64,000 nucleotides of DNA from Boletus sp. NGJ. Lineage: Eukaryota; Basidiomycota; Agaricomycetes; Boletales; Boletaceae. Shown piece after piece: positions 1 through 11,945 of the stretch. The translations under genes and the position numbers were made by a program. Within the stretch, counting starts at the first letter, position 1, and each line of letters opens with the position of its first letter. Location of the stretch: assembly GCA_019096195.1 (NCBI GenBank), contig JAGTXK010000136.1:1-64000 (forward strand), written 5' to 3'. The notes beneath the pieces were generated by a model. It was given only the letters and a program-made list of their open reading frames with translations, did not search any database and was not told where the DNA came from.

Positions 1-42
1 CCCTCACTATGAGCACTATGTTACTGTCCAGTACTGGACAGC

Positions 43-404
43 TGAAAGGGAAAAAGCCTCAATATCACACGGGACGCGAAGAGCGTAATCCGAGCGAGAG
101 AAGAGGAATTCCAAAACTAGCTAATACAACGTTGTGACGCTACCTATATACTATCTACTCGCGAGCACGGACCAGCTTAGGGCCGGTCGTAGAACCTACT
201 AGAATGTTCTCTATGACGTAGAGTGACGTAGTGGGGTCTAGCCTGCTCTATGGGTATAGGGTTATGACGTAGGCTGACTAATGTATGGCGTAGGGTCTAG
301 ATGTAAGGTCTAGGTATAATGATAACTACGTAAGGCGTTCGTGGGATCGTCTAAGTGTTAGCTAACTACGTAAATAAAAGAAGGAAAACGTCTGATTCGT
401 ATCA
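43..404 (-). repeat. 3' LTR of chromovirus copy A
   Basis: 362 bp, with TG...CA ends. The middle (about 210 bp) is identical to the other LTR. The last about 110 bp on the plus strand (start of U3 in element sense) differ at many positions, including small indels. Confidence 0.9.
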
Positions 405-3400
405 TTACCCCCTTTTTAGCCGTCGAACTCCCGGTTGACGATGATACCGGTGAGCTGGACGTCACTGTGGGGTTCGGGGATTTCAAAGAGGTGGTCCGGG
501 AGGTGGTTGAGCAAGGCCACGTACGAGCGGAAGGATGGGTCGTCGAATAGGGGGGTTCCGGGGAACATGCAGGTTGGGCAGTCGCACTCGTTGTCGGCGA
601 GAGTGCGAATGGCGGTGGGGTTTTCGCGATGGAACTTCTCAATCGCTTGTGGGGCGTTTGAGACGTTGCATTTTGGTTCCCAAGTGCGTTCTTCACGGGG
701 GTACCCTTTCCACTGTACGAGGTACTCGGTTTTGCCGCGTCGCTTACGTGAGTCGGCGACGTGCTCCACTTTGTACTCCTCTTGTTGTTGGACGATAACC
801 GGGGGTGGCGGTTTCGGCTTCGTCTGGGAGGGGGAGGTGCCCGGGTGATAGGGTGTAAGGAGCGACTCGTGGAATACGGGGTGGATTCCTTTCCACGTTC
901 GCGGGAGATCTAACTCGTAGGAGGCCTCGCCTACCTTATGCTTCACCTTGAACGGGCCGTGTCGTTTGTCGTCAAACTTCTTCGTGGGTCGGTCGGTTCG
1001 GATGTGAGTTCCTTCAAGTAGAACCTGTTGTCCGACGGTGTATTCGACGGCGGGGGATGCACGCTTGTCATGCGCCTTCTTCATCACCTCTGCCGCTTTC
1101 TCTAGCGCGTCCTTGGCCGAGTTGTGGTATGTTTTCATTGTTTTGGCGAAGGCGGGGCGGATTCGTTCCTTACTTCCACTCGTTTGTTGGGTATGAGTGG
1201 TTGCTGCCCGTAGTTGAGCAGGAAGGGTGAGACGCCGGTTGCGCTGGTAGTTTGTGAGTTGTGGGCGAACTCGGCCAGGGGTAGCCATTCGGCCCAGTTG
1301 GTTTGGCGATGGTTTACGTAAATGCGGAGGTACTTCTCGACTTCTCGATTAACGCATTCCGTCTGACCGTCAGTCTGGGGGTGGTAAGCGGTAGACGGAT
1401 TTGCTTCGATGTTGAGAAGCGAGTAGAGGTTGCGCATGAATGACGACACGAATTGGGTTCCTTGATCGGAGATCACTTTGTGGGGGACACCGTGGAGTTT
1501 GAAGATTTGGTCGCGGAAGATTGTCGCGACTCCTTGTAACGTAATGGTGTCCATCACCGGGGCTAAGTGGATCATTTTCGAGAAACAATCGACGATAACC
1601 AGAATGGCGTTCTTGCCATCTGATTGGGGAAGGGGGCCGATCAGGTCGACGGAGATGATTTCCCAGGGGGATGATGGGATCTCATTCGGGTGGAGTGGCG
1701 TGTTGATTGCCGAGGTTTTGGCTTTAACCTTTTGGCATGTGTCACAGCCTTTGACGTATGACTCCACATTGCGTCGAAGTGAGGGCCAGTAGTATTCGCT
1801 CATGATTAGATCGCGAGTGCGCCGGATGCCGGGATGGCTGGCGATCGGATGATCATGGTTGGCGATTAGAATGTCCTCTCGGAGTTTCGCATGTTTGGGA
1901 CATAGACGAGCAATTTCCAATGGACGAGTCTGTCCTTGCGGGACCAGGGGGAGTTTTCTCTCTCTAGGCCTTCTTTGGCAAACTGCTCAAGTTTGTACTG
2001 CATTTTTGTAATTCTTGAGAGCATGCTTGCTGGTGTTACGGCCTTGAGTGAGACTGTCGTGGAGGTGGGTGATGGTGGGGGCGAAAAAAGGGTGTCGGGG
2101 AGTAAGGTTTGCGCGGTGTTGTCGGATGTCACCCCCTTGTCAAAGTCTGGCCTCCGGGACAGAGGGTCCACAGGGTTAGTCTTGCCAGGGCGATGGCTGA
2201 TCACTACATGGTACTCTTGTAGGATTTGCTGCCATCTGGCTTGGCGGTGTGTGAGATCCTGGGGTTTGCGGAAGAACTCGAGGTTCTTGTGGTCTGTCCA
2301 GATCTCAATTGGGTGTGCGGCCTTGAGGAGGTACTGCTGCCACTTGTTGAGGGCGAACATGATCGCTAGCATCTCGAGGTCGGCTGTGTGGTAGTTCCGC
2401 TCGGCGTTGTTGAGGGAACGGGAAATGAATGCGACAGGGTGCCATATACTGTCATGTCTTTGGGAGAGGATGGCGCCAATGCCAATGCCCGAGCCGTCGG
2501 TTTCGATGTGGTAGGGGTCGTTGTTGGTGGGCATGGCGAGTGCTGGGGCGGAGGAGATGGTGTCTTTGAGGGTTTGGAAGGCCTCTTGGCAGGCCGTCAT
2601 CCACTCAAAGTCTTTCTTTACCGACGTGAGCGCGTTAAGGGGGCGCGCTATCATTGTGAAGTTCTTGACGAACCGTCGGTAGAAGTTGAGGAATCCGAGG
2701 AAACCTCGGAGCGTCTTCTTCGATGTGGGGGTTGGCCAGCTTTTGATGGCTTCCACCTTCTTCTCGTCCATCTTACCTTGTCCTGCGTGACGATGAGTCC
2801 AAGGAACTCGGTTTCTTGGACTTCGAAGTCGCATTTGTCGTGGCGCAGGTAGAGGTGGGCGTCCCTCAGGATTTGCAGTACTTCGCGTACCACCTTGCGG
2901 TGTTCTTCGAGCATCCTCGTGAATATCATGATATCGTCTATGTAGACGACCACTACGCCTTGGTCCACCAGGTGTCTAAACAGCGCGTTCATTATTGTTT
3001 GAAACGTTGCTGGAGAGTTGGTGAGTCTGAAGAACATCACGAGGGGCTCGAATAGCCCGCGATTTGTTCGGAAGGCGGCCTTCCATTCGTCTCCTTCTGC
3101 CATTCATACATTGTTGTAGCCCCATCTTACGTCGAACTTTGTGTAGTACTTGGCCGATTTGAGCTTGTCGACCAGCTCGCTTATGAGCAGGAGTGGGTAC
3201 CGATTTCATTTTGTTACCGCGTTTAGCTTGTGGTAGTCTTGTATGGGGTGAAGACGTCCATCTTTTTCTTGATGAAGAAGAAGGCCGACGCGAAGGGTGA
3301 TTTGGAGGGTCGTATCCTCCCGGATTTAAGGTTCTCCTCGAGGAAGGAGTCGAGTTCTTTTTGTTCACCGGGGTTGAGGGGGTAGACCTTGCAGTCTACT

Positions 3401-6400
3401 TCGTGATTCCCGGGGAGTAGTTCGATGGCATGGTCCCAAGGGCATCTCGGGGGCAGCGCATCGAAGCTTTCCTTGTCAAAGACGTCTTTGTATTCGTGGA
3501 CGTACTTCGGGGCGGCTTCCTCGAAGGTCTTTTTCTTTTTCTGGACGTAGTCCTTGATAGCCACTTCGGTAGCGACGTTTCGATTGCTCAGGTACTCTAC
3601 TGACATCGAGTTTGAACAAGTCGGTCGCCTTGCGAAGGCATGATAATCTACGTCCATCTCGTCCTCCTCCTCGTCTACATTGCTCGTGACGTGATCCCCT
3701 TTGCATCGGAAGGAGATTCTCCCTGTCTTTCCAGTTGATGGCCGGGTTGTGTGACTTTCAGCCAATCGTGTCCAAGGAATATGGTGTTGGGCCCGAGGTT
3801 GGTTACTGCGAGGGCCAATTGTTCCTTGTGGTCGTTCACCTGGAGTTCTAGGATCACGAATTTTTCTACCTTGCCTCCGGCATTTGGCGTGCCGTCGGCG
3901 TTGTAGACGGTGAGGGGACGCGGGAGGGAGTGGGTTTTTAGCCCCTTTTCGGCCACGAACTTCTCGTGGATGGAGGACCCGGTGCAACCCGAGTCGATCA
4001 GCGCCTTGACGTTGGCGGTCTGTCGGTTCGCGAAGGTTACTCTGACGGGGATTTCCAGCGAGTTTCGCTTTCGTCGATCGGGGGGATGCTTTCCGGAATT
4101 TCGGAGCGTGCTGTAGGTCGTGGAGGACCCAGTACGCGTCTTCGTCGGAAAGTCTTCGGAGATCCTGCACGAGGTCCCGAGATACTTCGATCGTCCTGCT
4201 GTCGTGGACGAAGGACTTCAAGTGGTGGATGCTACGCTCAACATCCGTGTTCTCCACTTGTGCCTTCATCCAACGTATGGACCAGGGGTCCAACGTGTTC
4301 AGCCAGGAACGAGAGGACATCTCTTCCTTTCGTGCTTCTTTGGGATGTTTGCGGGGTATGGTGTCCGCATCGTTCGGGCCGTCGTCTCGCTTTACGGACG
4401 GCGCGAACTTTACCTTTCGCGGCATGATGGTTATATTGTTTAACGGGCGGGGTGCCCGGGAGGTTCACGCGTGGTTTTCATTTTCGTTTCAGTCTCGTCA
4501 ATGCTCAGAACGGAGAACTTGTTACTTCGCAATGACTTAGGTGGTGGTACAATAGAGTCGACTGGTATCTACTGTACAGACTGAAAACCCGAGTCCTGTT
4601 GTACATCGGGGGCGTAAACTACTTGCTCCTGCGGGGGAGCTTCTGCTGAGTCCATCATGGCTCTGATTGTGGCAAACATCTCCGGGCGATACCTCCTGAC
4701 CGTTCACCGTTATGCTCCTCGCCTGAGGGCGAGGGCGGGGCGGGTGGTCGGCGCATGGCCAGGGTTTTCGGCACTTTCTGCACAGCCCAGCTGCGCGTGC
4801 CTTGTCCAGCTCCATGGGAGCGCCTTGTCCGGGGAAGGTCCCGGTTTGTTGAGGGTGCGGGCGCGTAGCGGGCGCCGAGGGGCGGTGCGATGTGAAGGAG
4901 GGGGAGTAGCGGGCGGTGCGTAGGTGCGGGGACGTGGGATGAAACGGGGGTTGTAAGTGGGACCGGTAGCGTAGACGTTGGAGGTTTTCTTGCGCTCTGC
5001 GATGGCGCCGAGTACCTCCTCTGCCCGTACCAGAGCGGTCTCCCACTCACGGACGTCGGTGCTGTCGATGAGGTCTGGCTTGTACCTCTCGACGTATTCG
5101 ACCAGTTCGTTTCGGGCTTGGTGTCGAATCTGGTTGACGATCGTCCTCCCGTTGAATCCTTACGTCGAATTTGGCCTCTATGGCCAGCTGATACAGGCGG
5201 GTGAAGTAATCCTCCACCGTGTCCCTCCCTTGCCTGAGGGAGAACAACTTCTGTTCGGCTAGCCGGGCGAGACCGGCGGGTTGGAAGATCTTTTCGGAGC
5301 TTTTCTACGAAAAACTCAAAGCTGATCGCGGCGTACGCGTTGCCTTCCGCCAGGAGATCCGAGAACCTGCCAGCTGCATTGTCGCCTCTCATATACGACA
5401 GGGTGATAAGAATTTTTTGCCGATCGGTCGGCGTGGTTTCGAAGCCGTTCAGGTAGAGGGTGACGGTCCTCCACCACTGAACGAACTTCTCTTTATTCCC
5501 GTCGTAATGTTCAGGTTTCGCCGCCAGACTCTTCCCTATCTTCGGGGAAGTAGGGGGAAAGCCACGTGCGGCGGGCCGTGGGATCCCAGGTGAAGTCAGA
5601 GGGGGTAGCTGGGCTGGGGCGGCATGGGGAGCGGGCGAGAGGGAGCTGGGGCCTGCGGTGGGAACAACTGGGGAGTCCTCCCTGGAGAGGGGATATTCAC
5701 TCGGATACCGAAGTTCGGGGAGGGGACTGCGTGCGCTGCGGGAGGGTCCACGCGAGGCACTTCGATGGGGGGCGGCGGTCCAGCCGCTGCGGGCGTCGGC
5801 CGCGAAGGCCTGGCGCCACAGGTTGTAATGCTAGGACCGATTGGTGGAGCGCGTACTGCGCGATGTCCTCCTGACGCGTGGGGGACAGAGGGGCCTGCGG
5901 GAGCGGGGATGGAAGCGCTTGCGGGGTTGGCTGGGCCAACTGGAGGGTAGGCAACCCCTGAGCTGCCGCCCAGTTCGCCAGGTCCCTGAAGCTGCCCGGG
6001 GCGGGGGCGGTGGACGCGGGGCGCGAGTACGGCTGTTGGGAGGGTACGTGGCTCATCTCGATGTAATCCTGCGAGCTGAGCGAGGCGGGTTATGGTGTGG
6101 AGGCAATGCGTATGCGAGGGGTAGGTCGTGAGGACATGGTGTGGACAACGAATGAGTAATCGGGGTGTGCCCAGACGTAGCGGCGTCTGTACACGTTGTA
6201 CGTGCGGGGGGTGTCTGAAGGCAGTTCTGTAAAAGATAACGAGCGGGAAAGACCGCGCACCGTCAGGATGGGGGAGAGTCGAAAGGTAGGAACCGGAGGA
6301 TGACTCTCTTACTACAGAGAGGTGGTGCACGCCCCAAAGTCGAGATAAATGGGGTTATCGCACCTACGTGACGTCACGGGTGATCACGCGAACCCGGGTC

Positions 6401-6906
6401 CACTATCGTAGCACCAACGTACGCTTGGGTCGACAACCACCCAAGAAGCGGGGCTAGTGCACTATGCCCGGTAGCAACTTTATCCGTATTTGTAACGCCG
6501 GACGAGCGTATATGCAAGCGTTTCGCCGAGTGCTTTACTCGTGTACGTCACGTGTACAAGCGGGTCCCTCTAACCTGAGGTCCGGTGTGGGGTGAACGGC
6601 GGCGACGAGCCCACACGTTCGGAAGTGGATGGGGGGAGTGGAAAACGAGACCCTAACTCCTTGTTCGTTCCCTGCAGTTGAGGGGGGTTCCGCGCTAGCA
6701 ACCGCCGTATAGGTCCGGTATTACGCTTATCGCTAACGGAAGCCCTCGGTTCCTCTGAGGGTCAGATGCGGGGAGTGTTGGATCGAAAGGGTGGGAGCGG
6801 TACTAGGGGGCAAAAAGTTTGCACCCACTAGGCAAAACAGCGAGGGTAGAAGGGAGAAAGTGTCCGGAGGCGAAGAGCCCGGGGACGAGGTATTAGTCTT
6901 GGAATT

Positions 6907-7265
6907 TGAAAGGAAAAGGCCTCGATATCACACGGGACGCGAAGGGCGTAATCCGAGCGAGAGAAGAGGAATTCCAAAACTAGCTAATACAACGTTGTGA
7001 CGCTACCTATATACTATCTACTCGCGAGCACGGACCAGCTTAGGGCCGGTCGTAGAACCTACTAGAATGTTCTCTATGACGTAGAGTGACGTAGTGGGGT
7101 CTAGCCTGCTCTATGGGTATAGGGTTATGACGTAGGCTGACTAATGTATGGCGTGGGGCCTAGACGTAAGGTCTGGGTATAATGGTAACTACGTAAGTCT
7201 TTCATGGGATCGTTAAGTATTAGCTAGCTACGTTAAATAATGGGAAAAACGTTTAATTCGTTTCA
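6907..7265 (-). repeat. 5' LTR of chromovirus copy A
   Basis: 359 bp, pairing with 43-404. On the element strand the sequence just inside this LTR, AATTCCAAGACTA, is complementary with one mismatch to TAGTTTTGGAATT inside the LTR. This is the pattern expected of self-priming chromoviruses of the Tf1/sushi type. Confidence 0.88.
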
Positions 7266-7300
7266 ACAGCACTGGACAGTTAGTCCTGTTTTTACTGATG

Positions 7301-8346
7301 CAGTTACCATTTTTGGTAACCATGAGTTCGACTCCTAGCAATAGCACTTTATTCACTCACAGCCAGTGACCTCACTTTCCATACTTTCCATGCTTTCTGT
7401 GCTTTTCTGTGCTTCCATGCTTTTCTGCCAGTAGCAAGGTAATAAAAGTACAAAAAGCACAGAAAAGCAACATGTGAATTTACTGATGGCCCCCTGGTCC
7501 CATCATCCCCTCTGTGCCACAGGAATCATTTTCTTGTATATAAACATCTTCATTTTTCACCACTAATTGATCTTTATCTCAGGCTCTTCACTTTCCAATA
7601 GTGTGCCACCCCTGCAGGCATTTTGTCACCATGTATGGATGCTGCATACTAAACTCTATGTCACTGTTTGACCTTTTTTAATATTTTTTGTGTTTTGTCA
7701 TTGGGCCGCTCCTTAGACACAGTCGCCAATTGCTTGCATTTAGTATCCCTTACAACATTTTCTACTTTTTACTCTTACAATGGACAATGTGATATGACTG
7801 CAAGGCTGACTTTTTCCTCTTGCTCATGGTATGATAAGATGAAGATAAGTTCAAGACAAGATAAAGGGTAAGCTTGCCTGCTACTTGTTCACCTTATGTT
7901 GGTGCATGCTTATTACAAGCTTATCTGCTGAAATAACTCTATATAAGCATGAATAAGTACTTTACTAATTTGCTGATGCTATGGTGAATGTCGGATATGG
8001 ACAGTGTGCTAGGGTATTCAGCACAAATGTTGGCTGCGGTCTCGTAGCACTGCGAGCGAGCACCAGTACGCTCGGGTATTTGGGAGCGACAAACCTGGTT
8101 CAAATAAATTGGGTTGTCGACGTTGTTGACACAAAGGTCCTCAAAGGTGATATTCTGGGAGCAAAGCGAGAGGACAGTTTATCCAGTGCCTCCGCCAGAA
8201 GTCGAATTCGGATACGGTGAGCCGCCAAAGTACCAGCATGCTAGATCTTATGGAGTACTCGGACCGGTGCAAGACAGGGGCCAACTTGATCTTTTGTCTC
8301 CGCAATGATCGATAACCCCGACTGAGGCCACGTGGACCACACAATC
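7301..8346. other. Intergenic, no gene recognised
   Basis: This is a non-coding stretch between the transposon island and the MED25-like gene. It contains a T/C-rich low-complexity tract near 7370-7440 built on TTTCCATGCTTTTCTG-like units. Short open frames at 7.7-8.3 kb look random. I see no transposon ends or RNA genes. Confidence 0.5.
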
Positions 8347-10668
8347 ATGACTCCCTCCATATTCTCTTCTCCCCCCGCCGTCAAGGCCGTCGTCACCCTC
8401 ATCCTCATCGAAAACTCGCACGGCATGCTCTCCGTATGGAACGACCTCCGCCAGCACTATCTCCCAACTCTCCTCGGCACAATGCGCTTGGCGAACCCCG
8501 TCGTCCCTGTCCGTCCCCCTCCCCTCCTCCCTCCTCCCTAATCTCTCCCCCCAGATACCTGTCCTCTGGCTCACCACCGCACCCGTCGGCGACGATTCAA
8601 ACTCTCTTTATTCCGCTCCACCTCGACAATACAACCAGCTCCCAGAAATAAAGTTCAGCTTCAGTCCAGATAACAAAATTACCTCTCGGATCATCAACAG
8701 GGCCACAGAGGTCTGATCCTTCCCCTTCTTACTCGCTTGCCCACAACTCTTCCCATTTCCCCAGCTCATGCTCGACGCTGCCACCCGATTCCACGGCGGT
8801 CCTGTCAACTTCCATCTTTTCGTCGTCGCCGCCTCCTCGCCTGCCCCAGGCACGTGGGGCGTCTCTGTAACGATGCCGACCCAGATAGGTCAATCAGAGT
8901 GGCGTCTACTCGGCCAGCGAATGGCCCAGGTACCATGATCCGATAGCCTGCCACCACATTCAATTGATCCTTTCCTTAAATTAGCTTGGAATACACTGTC
9001 ACATGATCCTCCCGGCTTCACAAGACATGTCATCCATGAATGAGTTGTTCACGACCAGTGTATGCCGCATCTCTCCGTCCCCCATCCTTGCATACTGATG
9101 CACCCCGAGCTCGAGCTTCAAGGTCATACCCAAGTCTCTCCCTGGTTTCCAACAAGCCCAGACTATAACTTTCTTCTCTCTGGAAATCCCTCCGGTTCGT
9201 CCACCACCAGCCTACACGTACGGACCACATTATTCACTTTCGCCTTTGATAGCTCTAGACCCGCCCACCATCGACTCCCTCGAGCAGGTAAGCTCTGTCT
9301 GCTGCACCCCTTCCATGCTGAACGACCTCCCACAGCAGCAGCTCCCCAAAGTAGCTCGCCCGCCTGTCCTTCGACATCAATCATTCCCACAGGATATCCA
9401 GTCTGCCGCAGCTCCGCCGCCACCAGCACCCGTACAAGCCGATTCGACACCAAGTCTAGTGACGTCGCTCCAAAAGGTGCACGGTTTGAGTCGTAAGAAG
9501 CTCTACGGTGCCCATCCCCCTAGACAACCCTTTGTCCGCGAAGAACCCGTTCGCACCAAGTATAAGAGTACACCGACACCTTTGTCCATTCCGGTAGGTT
9601 CCCAACCGTTCCCCACATCTGAAGACGCTCGCCCAGTCGGCAAAACCAAGGTGGAACGCGGTCGACGCGCGGACAGACCGCCACACATTGGAGACGTGTC
9701 CAATTCGAGCTCGCCTGGGCGAAGGAGCCCATGGAACCGCATCTCTTCTTCGGACGTTGGCTCTTCGCCATCGTCCCCAACCACGTCCTTGTCTTCGCTT
9801 CATACCACTTCTCCAACCATTCCCCTATACCCTGACCTTGCAAGTTATTCTACCAGCTCTCCAACGACTATGTTGTCACCTGTATCCATACCAGAAATAA
9901 GCTTTTCCGCTCCCCTTCATGATCCATCTGCGGCATACTTTTCAACATCGCCTATCCTCACTGCTATACCCGTTTCATCACAAGGATCCGTTTGGACACC
10001 CATGTCGAAACCCGTTCACAACTCCGCCCCAATGGTCAAGTCGGCGGCGACGCCGTCTGCTGGGAGACGCCACTCCCAAGAACTCCCGCATGGTTCACAT
10101 ATGCAGAGCCTTAGCGCCATGTCCAGCAAATACAGACTTGACAGCGTGTCCGCCGAACCCCGCCCCAGCCCCAAGAATACGCAAAAAGTAAAGGATGCAG
10201 GGGACGTCCCGTTCATTTTCTCGCCCGAACTCGAGGCGGTCACGGCGGCAAAACTGAAAGCTGTCCTGCAATCCACATCGCCTGCGTCGTCATCCACTGC
10301 GACCATGAACCAATTCTCCGCATTTACGTCTGAAAATAATTACACCACTGCGGAAGATCCATGTGCGTCGCTTTTTTTAATTTTGTGTTATTGTATTTTG
10401 GTTTTGATGACCGATGGATCTCTTTGATTCAATTTGCGTGTGACACACGGTGATCCGTGATCGTCGACACGGCCTCTCCCGTATTATAGATGCCTCATCG
10501 CAACCACTAGCACCACCGCCACCGGTGGGTTACAATGCCGCGCAAGAACCGTGTCCGACCATGCCCCTCGCAGCGTTGACAAATGGAAATATCAACGGCA
10601 GCGATGGTGTCCATCCTCGCTTCGTTGGAAGCACTTCGTCGAGTTCGCTGCAAGGCTGGGCCGGCTAA
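8347..10668 (+). CDS. MED25: Mediator subunit 25-like protein (VWA domain plus Ser/Pro-rich tail)
   Basis: The start is the ATG at 8347 (MTPSIFSSPPAVKAVV). The first exons give a von Willebrand A-like fold as in Med25: a leading strand VVTLILIENSHGMLSVWNDL, then HYLPTLL, a segment with IINRATELMLDAATRF, and GIHCHMILPASQDMSSMNEL before the fold ends. Introns follow GT-AG (for example 8511-8552 and one ending near 8764). From about 9120 a long Ser/Pro/Thr-rich, apparently disordered region follows. A last intron runs from about 10368 to 10489, and the stop is TAA at 10666-10668. Med25 is a nuclear Mediator tail subunit that contacts activators. The VWA match is by family recall and diverged; the tail is not diagnostic. 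The main alternative is another VWA-like protein. Confidence 0.55.
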
Positions 10669-11945
10669 CTCGGGCCGACACCTGACCACCCGTACGCGTG
10701 TGCCGTGTGGCGGGGATACAGACGACGCCCGGCTGGACACGGGCACCAAAGGCTGTACCCCGCTCTTGCCTAATTTTTCTTCAATTCAATCGTCGGTCGC
10801 ATCCGCGTCCATGACAACAAAGTGATCCGATCGGCAGTTAGCAATAGCCGTTCGATTCTGACGCATTCTTTTTTTTTCTCCTTTTTTTGGTCATCGGTGT
10901 GCTCCCTGTGTCGTGTCCGATTTCATTTGTACGGTTACTGAGAAGTGGGGACTTTGTAGACATTTTATGCCTTGTTTGATACCTCTTTCTTTTTTTTCGT
11001 GCATAGACAATCTTTTCTTTCTTGTTGTTTTGCTTGGAATTACTGTAGAGTATCAGATAGTTGCACAAGTGTATATCAACACGATTCTGATCACAAAACT
11101 GTTCCTTTGTTTTTCTTCCGTTTTTTTTTGGTGTGAGTTACCGTTTTGGCTATGATTAACCAGTGACGCACGTGACTGCTGGGCTGTACAAAAAAAATGT
11201 TGTAGCCAAGTCGTGGCTTTATAATTTCTTGTTTTATGTGTAGAATGGTCCAAGCACTAAACTGATCGAGACGGTTCACGTTGGTTCGCGAACGTGCGTG
11301 ACTCGACGCAGCGTGAGTGTCGGACTGATCGTCCAGCGAACTTATCCCTGATTAGTAGGCATGGTTTTCGGGCCGAGGTGGGTATAGGCGAGATTGTTGG
11401 ATACACGAGAAGACGGACGAGGGAGTTCTAACCTAGTCCTTGTTGAAACTTGAAATAGGACAGGTTCTTCCGTGGATGGGGCGTAGCCCGGGACAGCCCG
11501 AGGTCTGGACTGGCGCGTAAGTCGAACACATGCCATAGAAACCGGTACATTTTGCACGGCGCAGGCTATGGACGTGTCACGAGCCGAAAGTCGTTACGGT
11601 GTGCGAGGTGTGATGCATGTGAACCCACGCTGGGGAGTGAGACAAGTCTGGACGTATGGTGAATATTGAACTCCCGCCGCCGTGATCAGCAAACTCTCAC
11701 AAGACTGACTCTGTACCCTCGTGTCATCAACTTTGGAAACACATCTGTGACGGTTTCTCGGAAATTTTTTGGCCGCTGTCTGTTCGAGCTTGAACTCGTG
11801 GACTTTTTCCCTGCGACACGGTCGCTTTGAGGGCGCGAGGAGATGAGAGGACGAGGGTAATGTCAGAGGGTGTATTTACATGAAAGGGGTCAATTCTTTT
11901 GGTGACCGCGGCGATAACTATAGTTTCGCCATTCACGCCAACAAC
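10669..11945. other. Intergenic, including the MED25-like 3' region
   Basis: Poly-T-rich tracts at about 10865-11130 are typical of a 3' untranslated or terminator region. I see no supported gene. Minus-strand open frames here have no recognisable domain. Confidence 0.45.

Larger units (their letters stand above)
43..7265 (-). mobile_element. Ty3/gypsy chromovirus (copy A), broken
   Basis: This is an LTR retrotransposon read on the minus strand. It has LTRs at both ends (TG...CA) and a 5-bp target duplication ACAGC on each side. A purine tract abuts the 3' LTR near 405-420. In element order the parts are a Pro-rich gag (about 6.3-4.6 kb), aspartic protease (about 4.1-3.7 kb), reverse transcriptase (about 3.4-2.9 kb), RNase H (about 2.7-2.1 kb), integrase with an HHCC-type N-terminus (about 1.9-1.2 kb) and a chromodomain (about 0.8-0.65 kb). 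The chromodomain places it among chromoviruses. The coding region is broken many times, roughly ten, so it is a fossil. It is related to copy B at 30816-37976 but is a distinct, older-looking subfamily member. Confidence 0.92.
1..7300 (+). mobile_element. Right end of a CATCAG inverted-repeat element, split by a chromovirus
   Basis: Positions 1-42 and 7266-7300 together match the end of the elements at 30120 and 41242. They carry ACTATGAGCACTATG, then the 18-bp palindrome CTGTCCAGTACTGGACAG at 24-41, and after the insertion CCTGTTTTTACTGATG ending at 7300. The LTR element lies exactly between the two pieces with its own 5-bp duplication (ACAGC at 38-42 and 7266-7270). The rest of this element is left of the window. 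It is non-coding as far as visible. The class is unknown; it looks like a non-autonomous DNA element. Confidence 0.7.
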
